Shown here one piece after another: positions 19,701 to 31,276 of a stretch of 64,000 bases of DNA. Each line of letters opens with the position of its first letter. Positions within the stretch are counted from its first letter, which is position 1. The translations under genes and the position numbers were made by a program. Source of the stretch: Diphasiastrum complanatum. Lineage: Eukaryota > Streptophyta > Lycopodiopsida > Lycopodiales > Lycopodiaceae. The stretch is from assembly GCA_029204225.1 (NCBI GenBank), contig CM055112.1:27304309-27368308 (forward strand). Direction: 5' to 3'. Below the pieces are notes generated by a model. The model ran no database searches. It was not told the DNA's origin and saw only the letters and a list, made by a program, of their open reading frames with translations.

Positions 19701-21450
19701 TTCCCAGATGTCCAAGCTTCAGGGTACATACAAATTTAGCAAAGTTGCAAGAGGATTTTCTCCATCTCATGGAAACAGGCCGAAAGGCTTCCTTCACTCA
19801 CAGAAATCCTTGACAATGGTGGGGGCCAACACACTTTCTCAGCGCAGCAAAGCAGTCCAATAAGTGATTGATTTGAAGCAACTTATACTGTCTTCTCTTC
19901 GCAGGGCCGCAGGAGGTAGTGGATTGAACAAAAAAAAGTGGGCTTCGTGTGCAATGATCAACAGGAAAAGACAACAAACGTTGCCTTTTACGCTTGACTA
20001 TAGGCATACATACTCAGCCTTCCAGTAAAGTTTGGCTTGTTTTCATGCAAGTTACCCACCATGTTTCACAGGTAAACAACCTTTGATGGCTGCTGTGTAA
20101 AGAATCCTTCGAAAGCTCATGCTTTAAAACAGGCAAGGCAATGAAGGGCTTTGCATGCAGACTGTTCCATTGAGCTCATACTTTTCAGCATTAGGGAAAA
20201 ACACAATCGGGTCATACTACCGTTTTAGATGTTTGTCATCCATCTAATCTTAAATAAATAATCACCTCTATCCATTCATGTCTACTCATTCTTGTGTTAA
20301 AGGAGTGAAGAGTTTTCATTTAGTCTAGTTCTTAGCGAAAAAAGGAAGCTCCTAATGTAGGAAAGCTGTGTTAGGTTGTTGCAGTGGTGAGCAACTTGGG
20401 CCCGCTGAAGTGCATCAAATGAGCAGCATTCCCAAGTTAGGCTACAAAATGAAACTGTAGTTCATGTAGTAGTTTGAGCTTCAGAGTTGAATTGTGAACT
20501 ATATCATCTTATTGACACACAAATGTAATGCAAAGAATCTTATCGCTCGTCGCTCAGACTGCAGACCACATACTAAAGCAGATGTGTTGCATCTTAAACG
20601 GTGGCTGCTCAGAAAGCTTAACTCCGTAGGTGCATAGCACGTTTGCTACTCTGGCCTTATCATTCAAGTTTGGGGGCTGACCGGCCAAAAGATGACTAAC
20701 CACTAAAATGTAGCCATAATTACGTTACATACAACAAGAGTATAAGCAAATCATGGTAGCCAAAACAGGTCAGAACAGTAAAAAAAGTCCATATCAAACC
20801 AAGACATAAACTTAGACCAAAAGCACTGATTATGGTAGCATCAACACCCAAGCATAACTTGCTACCTGAATTTCAAGAAAATTTAGATTTTTCTTCGTTG
20901 ACTTCTCATATAAAAGGTCACAAGCTGCAGACTATCATAAATGGTAGAACTCTCCCCTTGGCCCATGTACGTTGGCTCGATTGCAAATACTTGTGTCCAA
21001 ACAATACTTTTAACAAATGTAAGAGATTGAAATCCTGATTCTGTTACATCAGTGCATGATGCATTGCCAGTCTTGCACAAGAGGGATGCAATTATGCAGC
21101 AAGGTGGAAAACAGCAAAAATACACTTCATGGAAGAAGTGGCGATTGACAATGTATTTGCCTATATATGAATGACAGCCCAACAAACTTCAACAAATTTC
21201 AGCTTAACAACTAAAACTAGCCTCAAAAGTATCTCAAACCGCCAACAACTTGGTATTTTTGGTTTTGCACGTGATTGGTACCAAGCTGCTACAGCTTGAT
21301 ATTATGGTTCTGCACAAGTCCTTTGTGCAGCACAATTTGCTAAATAGACTCTTCCATGGGCCAATAACCTGTTTCTGAATCAATAAGTGCTGATTTCAAT
21401 ATTCATACAGCTTAATGATAAGTGCTAGCAGAGAAAGTTCAAAGCACACG

Positions 21451-21453
<3 letters not shown>
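16743..21453. other. Intergenic, no gene recognised
   Basis: About 4.7 kb of AT-rich sequence. The longest open frame (complement 17457..17930) resembles no family I know and is lysine/threonine-rich low-information sequence. No transposon domains or long tandem repeats were seen. Confidence 0.45.

Positions 21454-21512
<59 letters not shown>
21454..21512 (+). repeat. (GA)n microsatellite at duplication boundary
   Basis: About 30 GA units. It marks the left end of arm 1 of the inverted duplication and is matched by the CT tract at 50524-50587 at the equivalent end of arm 2. Confidence 0.97.
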
Positions 21513-21515
<3 letters not shown>

Positions 21516-21523
21516 ACATGTCT

Positions 21524-22037
21524 TTAAGCAGTTTTTGATTTAGATTTTCCTGACCGCAAGAGTACAACCCCAACAAAGATCATAATCAATGATAAAAGGG
21601 TTACACCTGCAAACGCAGGTATGAGGATGGCGTACTCCCTCGCTGGGAAAAAACCATGCACGAAGTGATCGCTGTCCACAAATGGCTGAAAGTAAACACC
21701 AAAATACACTAAGAGTTGTCCCATTAAGATGTAAATGTAAAAAAGCATAAAACTTGTTATGATCCTTGAAATCACTAATGCAGTGATGCAAGCTACAGTT
21801 CATTTTGACAGATGGGCCTAGTTATTACTAAATGGGTGGCCTGTTTATATATATATATATATATATAAAATAAAAGTTGTGAGCTAACTGCATATTTGCA
21901 GCGAAAAATAAAATGATCCATTTGGGCAGCAGTAGAGAGAGAGAGACCGTGATTATAACCCAGAACGTGTAATAACTGAATAATGAGACGCTGAAAAGCA
22001 GCAGCACGAAGCCAACGGTTCTGTCTGCAAGGTCCAT
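21524..22037 (-). CDS. DPM2: DPM2, dolichol-phosphate mannose synthase subunit 2 (copy 1)
   Basis: Two exons: complement(21948..22037) and complement(21524..21685), GT-AG intron, phase 0, 83 residues, normal for DPM2. Exon 1 reads MDLADRTVGFVLLLFSVSLF then SYYTFWVIIT (first transmembrane helix). Exon 2 starts PFVDSDHFVHGFFPAREYAI, the family's signature loop, followed by a second helix (LIPAFAGVTLLSLIMIFVGV) and a lysine-rich cytosolic tail (KSKSKTA). DPM2 is a small two-helix ER membrane protein that stabilises the catalytic DPM1 with DPM3, supplying dolichol-phosphate mannose for N-glycans, GPI anchors and O-mannosylation. This copy keeps the full loop and looks functional. Confidence 0.93.
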
Positions 22038-22600
22038 GTCTCCAAATATACTTCAGGAATAGTATGATCAATCATAGGTATTGATTAGCTTCTGCATCAT
22101 GAAACCATGAACGAAGATCAATGTCCTACATTAATTAATCCCATTGAACAGCCGAAGTTTAATTGATCTATTAACATATACACTTGCAAGGGGAACTAGA
22201 AAGCTATAATAAAATAACTTTTGCTCATTCAACGTTTCAACAAAGGATTAAATGTCTAGCAAAGACAAGATATGGTCAACTTTAAGCAAGGTTGCAGTCC
22301 GCGTTACGGAACGCGATCTGGGATTTCCCATTAGGGTTTCCCGGAATGCAGATTTTTTTTTTTTTGTATAGTTGCCAATATGGGTATCATGTGAAAGGAT
22401 ATCAAAAAAGCAATTGTTATGCAGATCTGTTGCTTGGTTTCAGATGGCTGCGGGCTACATTGATTAGAAATCTGGACATCAGTAGATGGTTCATATGGTT
22501 TCAGAAATTTGGACTGTGTAGTCTACCGACTGTTTCGGGTGCGAAACACCAAAAAGTGTGTTTTCACTCAGGGAGTTGGAAGGCCAAATCATGAAGAGGC

Positions 22601-22735
22601 CTTACCGTTGCCCCCCAAACCCCCCACTGGGGGGCTACCGCCCCCCGGACCCCCTGTTTCTCGGGGGTTTACCGCCCCCCGAACCCCCCATTTCTCGGGG
22701 GGCTACCCCCCGAACCCCCTGTTTCAGCTATTCCA
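22601..22735 (+). repeat. C-rich minisatellite (~36-bp period)
   Basis: About three to four degenerate copies of a unit containing CCGCCCCCCGGACCCCCTG followed by TTTCTCGGGGG. Runs of five to seven C alternate with runs of five or six G, so both hairpins and G-quadruplexes are possible. It lies inside the hAT-like element. Confidence 0.85.
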
Positions 22736-22964
22736 AAAGAAGTATACAATTCCTACCAATCTAAGGAAGGCTCCCTCTAACTCTTTCTATCATTTTCTAA
22801 CAGAAAACGGAATCAGTAGATCTGCAAACCATTGGCATCAGAACACCATTCAAAACTGATTTAGTTAGTATTCAACTCCAAAAAAAAAAAATTGGCCATT
22901 ACTACTTTTTTCCACAAAAAAAAAAGACAAAAAAAAAAATATGCGATCCGGGTCGCGGATCGCT

Positions 22965-23020
22965 AACGTTCCGGATCGCACGATCCGGAACGTTTTTGCA
23001 GCGGATCGCGATCCGCTGCA
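22965..23020. repeat. Two perfect palindromes near element end
   Basis: 22965-22994 is an inverted repeat with 14-bp arms (AACGTTCCGGATCG) around a 2-base spacer. 22999-23020 is a perfect 22-bp palindrome centred on CGCG with arms GCAGCGGATCG. Both belong to the right subterminal region of the hAT-like element. Confidence 0.95.
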
Positions 23021-23669
23021 GCACAGTCTTTAAGTAGCAGCCCAGAAATTGTCATAAAAGTGAACTAGAAGCATGGTCTTAAAAATTATGCTGACTAAAG
23101 TGGAACTCAATCCCTAATAAGAACATCCTTTTGGTTGCTATTTTAAGTTTTGATTTTTGTTGTATTCTTATGATGCTCCTGAATTGTGGAATTTTTTTGG
23201 ATTACTAATGTTTTCTTTTATGTTCTAAGACATTGAGACAGATTATTGAAAAAGATATCTCATCAATCAAATATAAGACCCACCAAGGCCACCATAATAG
23301 AAGACAAGGAGCCCTCCTTATTTCAGTAAAAGATGTGCAAGGTCCACTGGCATGGGGATTAGATGCATGGTCACTAGAAGATTCAAGGTGTTAGGGAACC
23401 ATGATTTTGGATTTTGTGAAAAAAACGTAATGTTACTGAAAAATAGTAAATACGGATATAGATGCGAGATACCCTAAAACTTGCAGTCCAATCACATATA
23501 GATTACTTGAAACTATAATTACACAAATTTTCGACAGATCTATTCATTGTGCACAAATTTTTAACAGCCTAGTGGCATTTGGGAACTAGCTTTCTGAAAA
23601 CAATGTAAAATCTTTATTGGAATCGACTCCAAGATGTTCGCAATGCCATGTAACTCTTGTTACATGATG

Positions 23670-23880
23670 TCCTGATGGCTCCTTGAAGCTAGTGGTAAAT
23701 CCCGTCGAGTGCCTAGAGATGGGGTTAAGTGTCATAAAAGAATATCGACAGCTCCTTGAAGTTAGTAGTAAGTCCCACCAGGTGCTTGGTGATGGGGTTA
23801 CAAGTCACAAAGAGTTTCAATTGTTATTTCAAGAGTGTGGTGCATCCCACTGAGTGCATTTGGTGATGAAGTAAGATGTC
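23670..23880 (+). repeat. Degenerate tandem repeat, ~75-bp period
   Basis: Two to three copies of a unit containing CTCCTTGAAG, a GTAAATCCC/GTAAGTCCC core and GATGGGGTTA. It also occurs in arm 2 near 49400-49570, with a further partial copy near 48870-48910. Confidence 0.7.
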
Positions 23881-24548
23881 TAAATTATGCCATGGAGAAT
23901 CTATGAAGCATAGGCGTCGGAGAAACTTCCTACTCAGAAAATGTAAGCCCCCTGAGAAACAAGGAAACAGGATACGCTCCATCATCTCATGTGGTGAAAA
24001 TTTACCAAATTGCAATATTTGATTAAAAATAAGAAATTGATAAATTCCATCCGTTGAACACATGATTGACAATGAATAATCTGTCAATGTAATTTTCATA
24101 ATACCCCAATAGGAAAACTTGTTTCTTCAATGGGAAACTCATTTCCCACAAAAGCACTCATACTGCTATGTTTTGAAAAACGGTATTTCCTGAAATTTCA
24201 TCACAATAAATGGATCGCCAAGATCGCTCACTGAAGCCAAAAAATTCATGGCTCGTTTTGTAAGTAAAACACAAACTGCTCAAATTTCTAAATCGCTTGT
24301 ATATCAAAGTTGTTCATAAAATTGCGATGCCCACATGCAAAATAAACAACATTACTACCCAGCAGGCAGAATACGGGAAACCATTACATTATCCACAAAG
24401 CATGGATTATTATTGACTTTAAGCTTCTCAAACGTTCATCAAGCCATCAAGTCTTGTGTACTGCAAAGCACTCAACTTCTTACCTCATAAGAAATCCTTT
24501 CAAAAGCAAAAGGGCTGAGAATCGCCCACAAACAAAAGATTATGTCGC

Positions 24549-24551
<3 letters not shown>

Positions 24552-24595
<44 letters not shown>
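24552..24595 (+). repeat. (CT)n microsatellite at duplication boundary
   Basis: About 22 CT units at the right end of arm 1. The matching end of arm 2 is a shorter interrupted GA tract at 48187-48209. The sequence just after it (CTCACATTATCGATATTTTC) is a partial match to the CT-headed repeat family of 50.6-52.9 kb. Confidence 0.95.
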
Positions 24596-24599
<4 letters not shown>

Positions 24600-24904
24600 A
24601 CCTCACATTATCGATATTTTCACTCCCAAGAACCCTATAAATGTAATCCTAACCCTAAAATAGCACTAGACCTAGATATGACCTATTCAATCCCTCTTTA
24701 TTCAAATGCAAATGCAGGTCACAGTTGCATGAAGCATTCACGATTCAAATTACAAATTCCTACATAATCGAAAGCATTTCATTCTCCATCTACATCCACA
24801 AAATGATAGAATGGAACGCATCAATCAATCTCTCTCTCTCTCACTCACTGACTCACTCAGCGGCAGAGCTAAAAAGTCCATTCTACCTATCTGTGATGCG
24901 CTCG

Positions 24905-24962
<58 letters not shown>

Positions 24963-25334
24963 GGCACTCTCAAAAGCCTAATTCACAACCAAGACAAAAG
25001 CCGACCAAAACTCATTCACAGCGGCCCGTTACCTTCAACCTGAATGCCATGGCACCCAAATCAACACAACTATTCATCTTCTTCACAAGCTAATGATTCT
25101 TCACCTGGTAAACGTAGCACCTCACCCAACTCATGCATTACCGTAAACCGCAAATCAAACCTTTTTTAATTCAAAGAAAGATCACGACACCTCAGTGACC
25201 GTATCCATGAGCAAACCGGCTCTCGATGTATTCAGCAAAAATGTCTTGAATCCTCATCCACCAAAAATGTTGTTGCGCACCTGATCTATCACGCTCTCTC
25301 TTCTCTCTCACATTCTAGAAAACAAGATCACACA

Positions 25335-25417
<83 letters not shown>

Positions 25418-25625
25418 TTTTGGTGGGCATTCTCTCTCTCTCTCTCTCACTCACTCACTCACACACGAACACACACACTCATTTTTGGTTAGCATTTAGC
25501 ACTCCATCTCACGGGTGCTAATTGCGCTTGAGATACCTTGCTAAGTGTGAGTACGGTTGATGGGTTCTCTCTCTCTCTTTCTTTCTTTGAGCCCTAAAAA
25601 TTTGTCAATACAAGTTTACTCGAAA
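24596..25625. other. Microsatellite-rich intergenic segment
   Basis: It contains CT tracts at 24906-24961 (~28 units), 25338-25383 and 25430-25448, a (CA)n tract at 25384-25415, and several shorter CT/CA runs. No gene was recognised. Confidence 0.8.
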
Positions 25626-25629
25626 TAAC

Positions 25630-26285
25630 TTTATCCAAAGTCATAACTATGTTACTGCAGGAGGAAACTCGAAGGAATGGAACATCTTTGTCCTCCATCA
25701 ATGACTCGGTAGGTTTGTTGTCCAAGAAAAACACGAAGAAGCAACAGAAGAAGAAAGTTGTCAAGAAAATCAGAAGCAGTCACAGAAGCAGGGTCAAACC
25801 CAAAATCAACAACCTGCTCAAAAAAAATTATTCTGCAAGTACTACAAAAGGACAAACCAAGAGATCCAAGACGTCGAATCCTGAAGTTCAACAACAACAA
25901 CAAGAAACAGCAGGATCAACAAGCCAATGCAGCCATCAACACGAAGCAGAATGTCGAAGTCGACGACGAGCAAGAAGCCCCTTCATGGTAAAACATCACC
26001 ATGTTGATCGATCCGAGGAATGGTTCCTCGATTCTAGAGCAACGCAACATATGACAAGTCACCAAGAATGGTGTCGAAGCTGATACCAAACATTCTTCAA
26101 CTCTTGATCTAGACTATCAAATTGTCGACCCTCCTGCTTGCCAAAGTTGTATCATAGGAAAGCAGACAAGAAGGCCATTTAAGTCAAATCAAGAACATAT
26201 ATCTAAAGATTTGCTAGATGTTGTGCATATTGATATATGTGGCCCGATCCAGACACCATCATTACTTGGTCGTACCAATACATGT
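25630..26285 (+). mobile_element. Ty1/copia gag-protease-integrase fragment
   Basis: The + strand reads the end of gag (VITMLLQEE, basic linker), a protease motif EEWFLDSRATQHMTSH in which the catalytic DSGA is DSRA, then after a frame break a pre-integrase segment (CQSCIIGKQTRRPFK) and integrase start (DICGPIQTPSLLG). It stops abruptly near 26285. Same family as the element at 61.4-62.9 kb, which shares VITMLLQE and the same GKQ and CGPMQTP blocks. It is truncated at both ends. Confidence 0.85.
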
Positions 26286-26548
26286 GATATAAAGTGACCT
26301 CCAGGAGTTGTCTTAAACTCCAAAATCATTGCTTTCCAATAATATTTGTATGTAATTTTTGCTCTTTTCTTCTGTCGAAAATTGCCCTTTGATGATGGAT
26401 GCAGCAACGCCCATGAATTCTTCGTATGTTTTGTCAGATTCCACTTATCAGCTCCATCTTTCTCATTTTGAAGAATCACAGATTCAATTGTAGATCTTGG
26501 TCTCCTTGCCATTGTTATTGCCAAAGCTTGGGCTCCAAAATCTCTCAT
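26189..26548 (-). other. Unrecognised 119-residue open frame
   Basis: A protein-like sequence containing KWNLTKHTKNSWALLHPSSK and YKYYWKAMILEFKTTPGGHF. The part after 26285 does not overlap the copia fragment. I cannot assign a family. It could be part of a transposon or a gene fragment. Confidence 0.3.
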
Positions 26549-26734
26549 GTATGATATTCAATTCGTTTTTCCATATCACATTTATCCTCATGAAAAAATC
26601 ACAGTAACAACAAGTTACTGTGCGTATTACAATTATGTAATTGTAACTAGTCTAGTTAACAAATTTCTTTATACTAATAGCATAGTTAAACAAATTTAAC
26701 ATTAGGTATTGACGTCGGGCAGACTAGCACGTAC

Positions 26735-27124
26735 ATGGGTCCGCGAAACTATTAGAAAGGTTCTGTGAATTCTTCCTTAGAGAACGCGATTAGAGGTTGA
26801 ATAAATCACACCAATATCAACATTTTTAACCATGCAGCTTGGATCTGATCTATGTACTAATAGAGCAGTTCTATTATGATTAAATTATGCGTGCAAAAAT
26901 ATGGGTGCAAAAATTGGAAATATATGCACGAATGTGATAGACAATTAGATAATCAAATAAACGACTAAAACTTTGATCAAAAAACGAATTTTATAATTCT
27001 AAGTCTGAATCAATATACATTTTTCTTGCTGCAAGAATAGAAATGTTTTGAGTTCGCGTTCGTTTCTTTCTCATTCTTTGTCAAGTAAATTGCGCGCTTG
27101 ATCTGTCTGATCAGTTGTTCTACA
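26735..27124 (-). repeat. 3' LTR of copia element
   Basis: About 390 bp, starting TGTAGAACAACTGATCAG next to a polypurine tract. The distal end is approximate, since similarity to the 5' LTR fades at about 26735. Confidence 0.82.
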
Positions 27125-27399
27125 GCTCCCTCTCAAAGTGGCAGTTGGATTAACCCCAATCTTCTTCGCTGCTTCTCGAACAAGGCTTTACTTAGTGGCT
27201 TTGTAAAGATATCAGCTGTCATTTCCTCTGTAGGTATGAAGACTATCTTCAGTATCTTCTTCTCGACTGAGTCTTAAATAACATGGTACTTGATGGCTAC
27301 GTGCTTCATTTTCGAGTGAAATACAGGATCTTTCGTAAGATAGATTGCTGAAGTGTTATCCATTAACAAGACATAAGGTTCAGAAATAGATTTATCAAT

Positions 27400-28754
27400 C
27401 CTTCTAACATCTGTTTAATCCAAGTCAGCTCATTTGCCATCTTAGCTGCTGCTACATATTCGGCCTCACAGGAAGATGCTCTGAGCTACTGTTGTTTGCT
27501 TCTTGCTTATCCAGAGTATGGCCGCACCTGTCCTGAAATGCTTTTGCTATCATTCTTCACGGATGCCCAGCTTGCGTCATTGTAAGATTCGATGTGAAAT
27601 CCAGCTTCCTTCGAATAACACAGTCCATAGTCTTTCGTTTCCTGGAGATATTGCACTACTCTTTTTGCTAATTTCCAATGTAATGATCCTGGGTTCTGAT
27701 TAAATTATCTCAGCCTGTATACTGCAAATGCTATATCAGGTCTGGTGTTGTCTACAAGATATAATAATGATCCAATCAGCCTGCGATAGGGTGTCTTGGC
27801 CATTCGCTTCTCTTCTTCAAGAGTCTGCGGACAATCTGCCTTGCTCAGTATTGTTCCAGGTATCATGGGAGTATGCATGCCTTTGCATTCGATTGTTGAA
27901 ATCTTCAATTATTTTCAAAGTATGCTTTTGTTGGTGAAGATATAACTTACCACCTTCAAAGTCTCTTTTGATCTGCAAACCTTGATAGATTCTTGCTTCT
28001 CCTAGGTCAATGATCTCGAATATTTCACAAATGTTTCTTTTAACATCAGAAATTAACTCATCTTGTCTTGAGAAAATTAGAATATCGTCAACATAAACAG
28101 CTAGAATAATAATTTCATCTTTGACATGTTTGATATAGACATTCGATTCAACGAATAAAGGTTTGAAGCCTAAATAACATGGTGTTTTGTCCTTCTTTCT
28201 ATACCATTGTCTTGTTGCCTGTTTCAGACCATAGATACTTTTATTCATGAGATCCGTATTCTGGATATTCCTGGCTTACAAAGCCAAGTGGTTGATCCAT
28301 GAATAAGTCTTCCTCTAATTCTGCATGTAAGAAAGCAGTTCTTTCATCCACTATATGGATTCTGAGATCATGAGCCACTGCATAAGCAAATAACAAGCGA
28401 ATTGATGTGTGTTTGACTATGTGAGAATGTATTAGTGTAGTCAATCCCATATTTTTGTAAAAAAACTTTCGCCACCAGCCTCGCTTTGTATCTGATGTTT
28501 TCTCCATCAGGACCTGTTTTGATCTTGTAGATCCACTTGCATTTGACTTGTTTTCTTCCATTAGGTACAGGTGCAAGTGTCCATACATTGTTCTTATACA
28601 TGGATGACATTTTGTCCTCCATTGCTTGAATCCAATGATCTTTATTTGGTCTGTCAATAGCTTCTTCAAATGTTTGAAATTCGTTAGTGAAGCCACAGAA
28701 TTCATCATGACCAAACCTTACTGGTGGTTTGCGCTGCCTTTCAGATCTTCTCAC
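27400..28754 (-). pseudogene. Copia reverse transcriptase / RNase H, broken
   Basis: RT begins at 28754 (DHWIQAMEDKMSSMYKNNVW, CKWIYKIKTGPDGENIRYKA) and continues at 28248-27817 with YGLKQATRQWY and the catalytic YVDDILIF. RNase H remnants run from about 27908 (GSLLYLVDNTRPDIAFAV) to near 27400 (reading EAEYVAAAKMA-like in broken frames). Confidence 0.88.
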
Positions 28755-28757
28755 AGT

Positions 28758-30002
28758 CTATATAGGTCTCGAATTCAAAGACGCATCTTTAGGTTCGACC
28801 TGTTCTGCTTGAATTCGATCTAGTAATTCGAGTCTTTCGGGTTCTCGAAATTGAACTCCCTTTGAATCGCTATTGTGTCCGGATGGTAATTCTTCTTTAT
28901 CATCTGTTTGCTTTACTTCTATAGATGGTAACTCATAATAACTCTTGAGAATTTCATAGCCGATTAAGTCACTGTCTGCTATGTACTTTGACTCATCGAA
29001 TTTTACATCTCGTACAACCTTTACTTTTCCAGTTTCAGGTATGTAAACTCGATAATATGAAGAATGCAACTCGAATCCTACCGGAAAACCTTGTTTTGTT
29101 TTTTCATCAAGTTTCTTCTTCAATTTGTCCGGTATGTGCATATAAACTGCACATCCAAATGTCCGAACATGAGCCAAATTTGGCTTCGACTTCCACCATA
29201 CTTCATGAGGAGCTCTATCCGGCATTCTTGATTTCAGAATTCGATTCTGAAGATAGTTTGACGTAGCTACTGCTTCCGCCCATAGCTCCTTTGGTGCTTT
29301 TGCATGAGCCATCATACACCTTGCAGCTTCCATAAGTGTACGATTTTTTCATTCAGCTATTCCATTGTGCTAAGGTGTGTATGATGCTATTTTTGTATGC
29401 ATAATACCTAGATCAGTACAGAAAGCTTTGAATTTGTTGGAAATGTACTCACCTCCACGATCTGCGCGAATTTGCTTCAACTTGCTACCTGTCTTCTTCT
29501 CAGCCCAATTTGTATACTCAACAAATTTCTCGAAAGCTTCTGATTTTGTACAAATAAAGTATACTACAACGAACTTGCTGAAGTCATCGATAAACGTAAT
29601 GAAGTATTCTTCATCACCCAATGACAACACTCCGAATGGTCCACAAATATCTGAATGCACAATTTCCAGTACCTTGGTTGCTTTATAAACATCTTTACTG
29701 AAAGGTGTTCAAGACATTTTGCCTTTAAGACAGGATTCGCAGGTAGTTCGAATATCTCGACTTTTGATTTCAACTCCTTCAATTCTCTGACTTTTGTTGG
29801 CTTGGTACAGGGCTTCCATGTTCATGTGACATAGTCTCTTGTGCCACAAAATATCTGTTGATTCTTGAGTTTGATTAGCTTGTTCAACTCTAGTTTGAAT
29901 GATCAAGTGATACAAATTACCATTTCTATTGCCTTTGGCAACCAGGTTATCAGAATCTTCATCGAACAATCTACAAGAGTTTCTTGTGAAGGTTACTGAC
30001 AT
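28758..30002 (-). pseudogene. Copia integrase, broken
   Basis: The pre-integrase zinc-binding part (ILWHKRLCHMNMEALYQ, CESCLKGK) lies in 30002-29709, and the catalytic core in 29660-29370 (HSDICGPFGVLSLG, FITFIDDFSKF, ADRGGEYISNKF). The C-terminal part is 29333-28758 (ARCMMAHAKAPKELWAEAVA, VWWKSKPNLAHVRTFGC). D, D and flanking motifs are recognisable, but stops and shifts separate the three blocks. Confidence 0.9.
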
Positions 30003-31276
30003 TCATGTGTCAACTATCTTAGCTATTGATAGAAGATCCTTATCAAGAGTAGGAACATAGAGAACTTCCTCCAGTTTCTTTTCACCCAGATTCGTGTCTA
30101 GCCATAGTACACCAGTTCCATCAACTATATGTTTAGAACCGTCTCCAAGTATAATAAATCTTGAATAATTCGTCTTCTTATACTCAGACAATATTTGTTT
30201 CAAAAAAACAAAATGTGAGGTGTTCATGAATCAAGAACTACTTCTCAGATTTGCGAATTTGATGAACAACATAAATCTTCAGAAATATATGATGCTGAGT
30301 TTCTTGTTGTTCTCTCTTCCACTGCTATGGAACATTCTACTTTGTCTTCAAAGAAATTAGAATCTAAAGGTTTGCTTCTATTCTGCTCCTTTTTGTTTCT
30401 GGGATTCTGATAATAGTCTACTGCTGCATGACCCCGTTTATGACAATGAATGCATTCAATCTTTGGATTTAACCAACATTTGTCTTCTGTATGACCTGAT
30501 TTTCTGCATCTGTTGCAGATCTTCTTTTCGCCAGAATTTTTCGGCTGCTTCCCAGATTGTCGATCATTTGTCTTTGATTCTTCTGAATGATTTCCATTCT
30601 TCTTAAATGACTCTATCTTAGACTTAAACTTCTTTGAAGATTTATTCTTCTAAGTAAAAAGAGCTTTTTCGGAATCACCATTGTCATCATAGTGTTCGCA
30701 TGCTTCTACTTCCTCTTTGACTCCATCTATCGCTTTTTGAAGTCTCATTGTCGAATCTTTCGCCAGTAAAGTTCAAGTTGTGTGGAATGACCTGGGTAGG
30801 ACGCGAAGAAAATAGCTAAGTTACTTTTCCTTTGAGATCGCATTTTCGGTGCCGGAATTCTGCAAAGAAATAAACAAATCCTTTATCTTTCATACGAATG
30901 TGGTCAGGTCTTTGTCGTCCCATTGTAGGTAAGTCAATTGGTCCTCCAAGAACATGACTTGATTTCGAGATCGAGTCTCATTCTTGGTTCGTAGTTCTTC
31001 CCACAATTCTTTCGCATTTGAAGTCGATAAAAGATCTAGCATTATGTTGTCATGCACTGAAGATGCAATAATTGCTATAACTTTGTCATTTTTATCAATC
31101 CATTCACAAAGTTCCTTGCTAGGAGCAGTTGGCTTATATTTTGATGGTTCTACCCATTGCCATAGACCTTCGCCCTTTAGTACGAGTGAAGTTTTTAACT
31201 TCCAGACTAAATAGTTCAAAACTTCTGCATCCAAGATCGTACTGATCTTAGACTGAATGCTGCTGATCGAAGACAT
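30000..31276 (-). pseudogene. Copia gag and protease, broken
   Basis: Gag starts MSSISSIQSKI at 31276 and runs to about 30890 (WKLKTSLVLKGEGLW, KELWEELRTK). Zinc-knuckle cysteines and histidines follow near 30410-30525 in broken frames. The protease region near 30215-30250 reads VLDS and then shifts directly into MNTSHFVFLKQ: the GA(S/T)xxM part of the DSGA active site is deleted with a frameshift. The rest of the protease (LGDGSKHIVDGTG, LEEVLYVPTLDKDLLS) is readable to 30003. Confidence 0.85.

Larger units (their letters stand above)
22287..23027. mobile_element. Non-autonomous hAT-like DNA element (putative)
   Basis: A 741-bp block is bordered by CTTTAAG at 22280-22286 and 23028-23034, or 8 bp with one mismatch, the size hAT elements create. 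The ends are imperfect inverted repeats: the left starts CAAGGTTGCAGTCCGCG and the right end in reverse complement starts ACTGTGCTGCAGCGGATCGCG, sharing TGCAG and CGCG. Subterminal DNA is rich in GATC/CGATCC motifs, and the centre holds a C-rich minisatellite. There is no transposase frame. The class is inferred from the target duplication and ends only. Confidence 0.5.
21454..24595 (+). repeat. Inverted duplication, arm 1 (contains DPM2)
   Basis: This segment matches 48183-50587 in reverse complement: the DPM2 exons, intron and 3' end, then upstream sequence to the CT tract at 24552-24595. Shared landmarks include the sequence around 23600-23900 (49380-49660 in arm 2) and 24360-24550 (48200-48430). 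Arm 1 holds about 1.2 kb (22243-23441) that arm 2 lacks, and lacks about 480 bp that arm 2 has (48585-49065). Confidence 0.9.
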
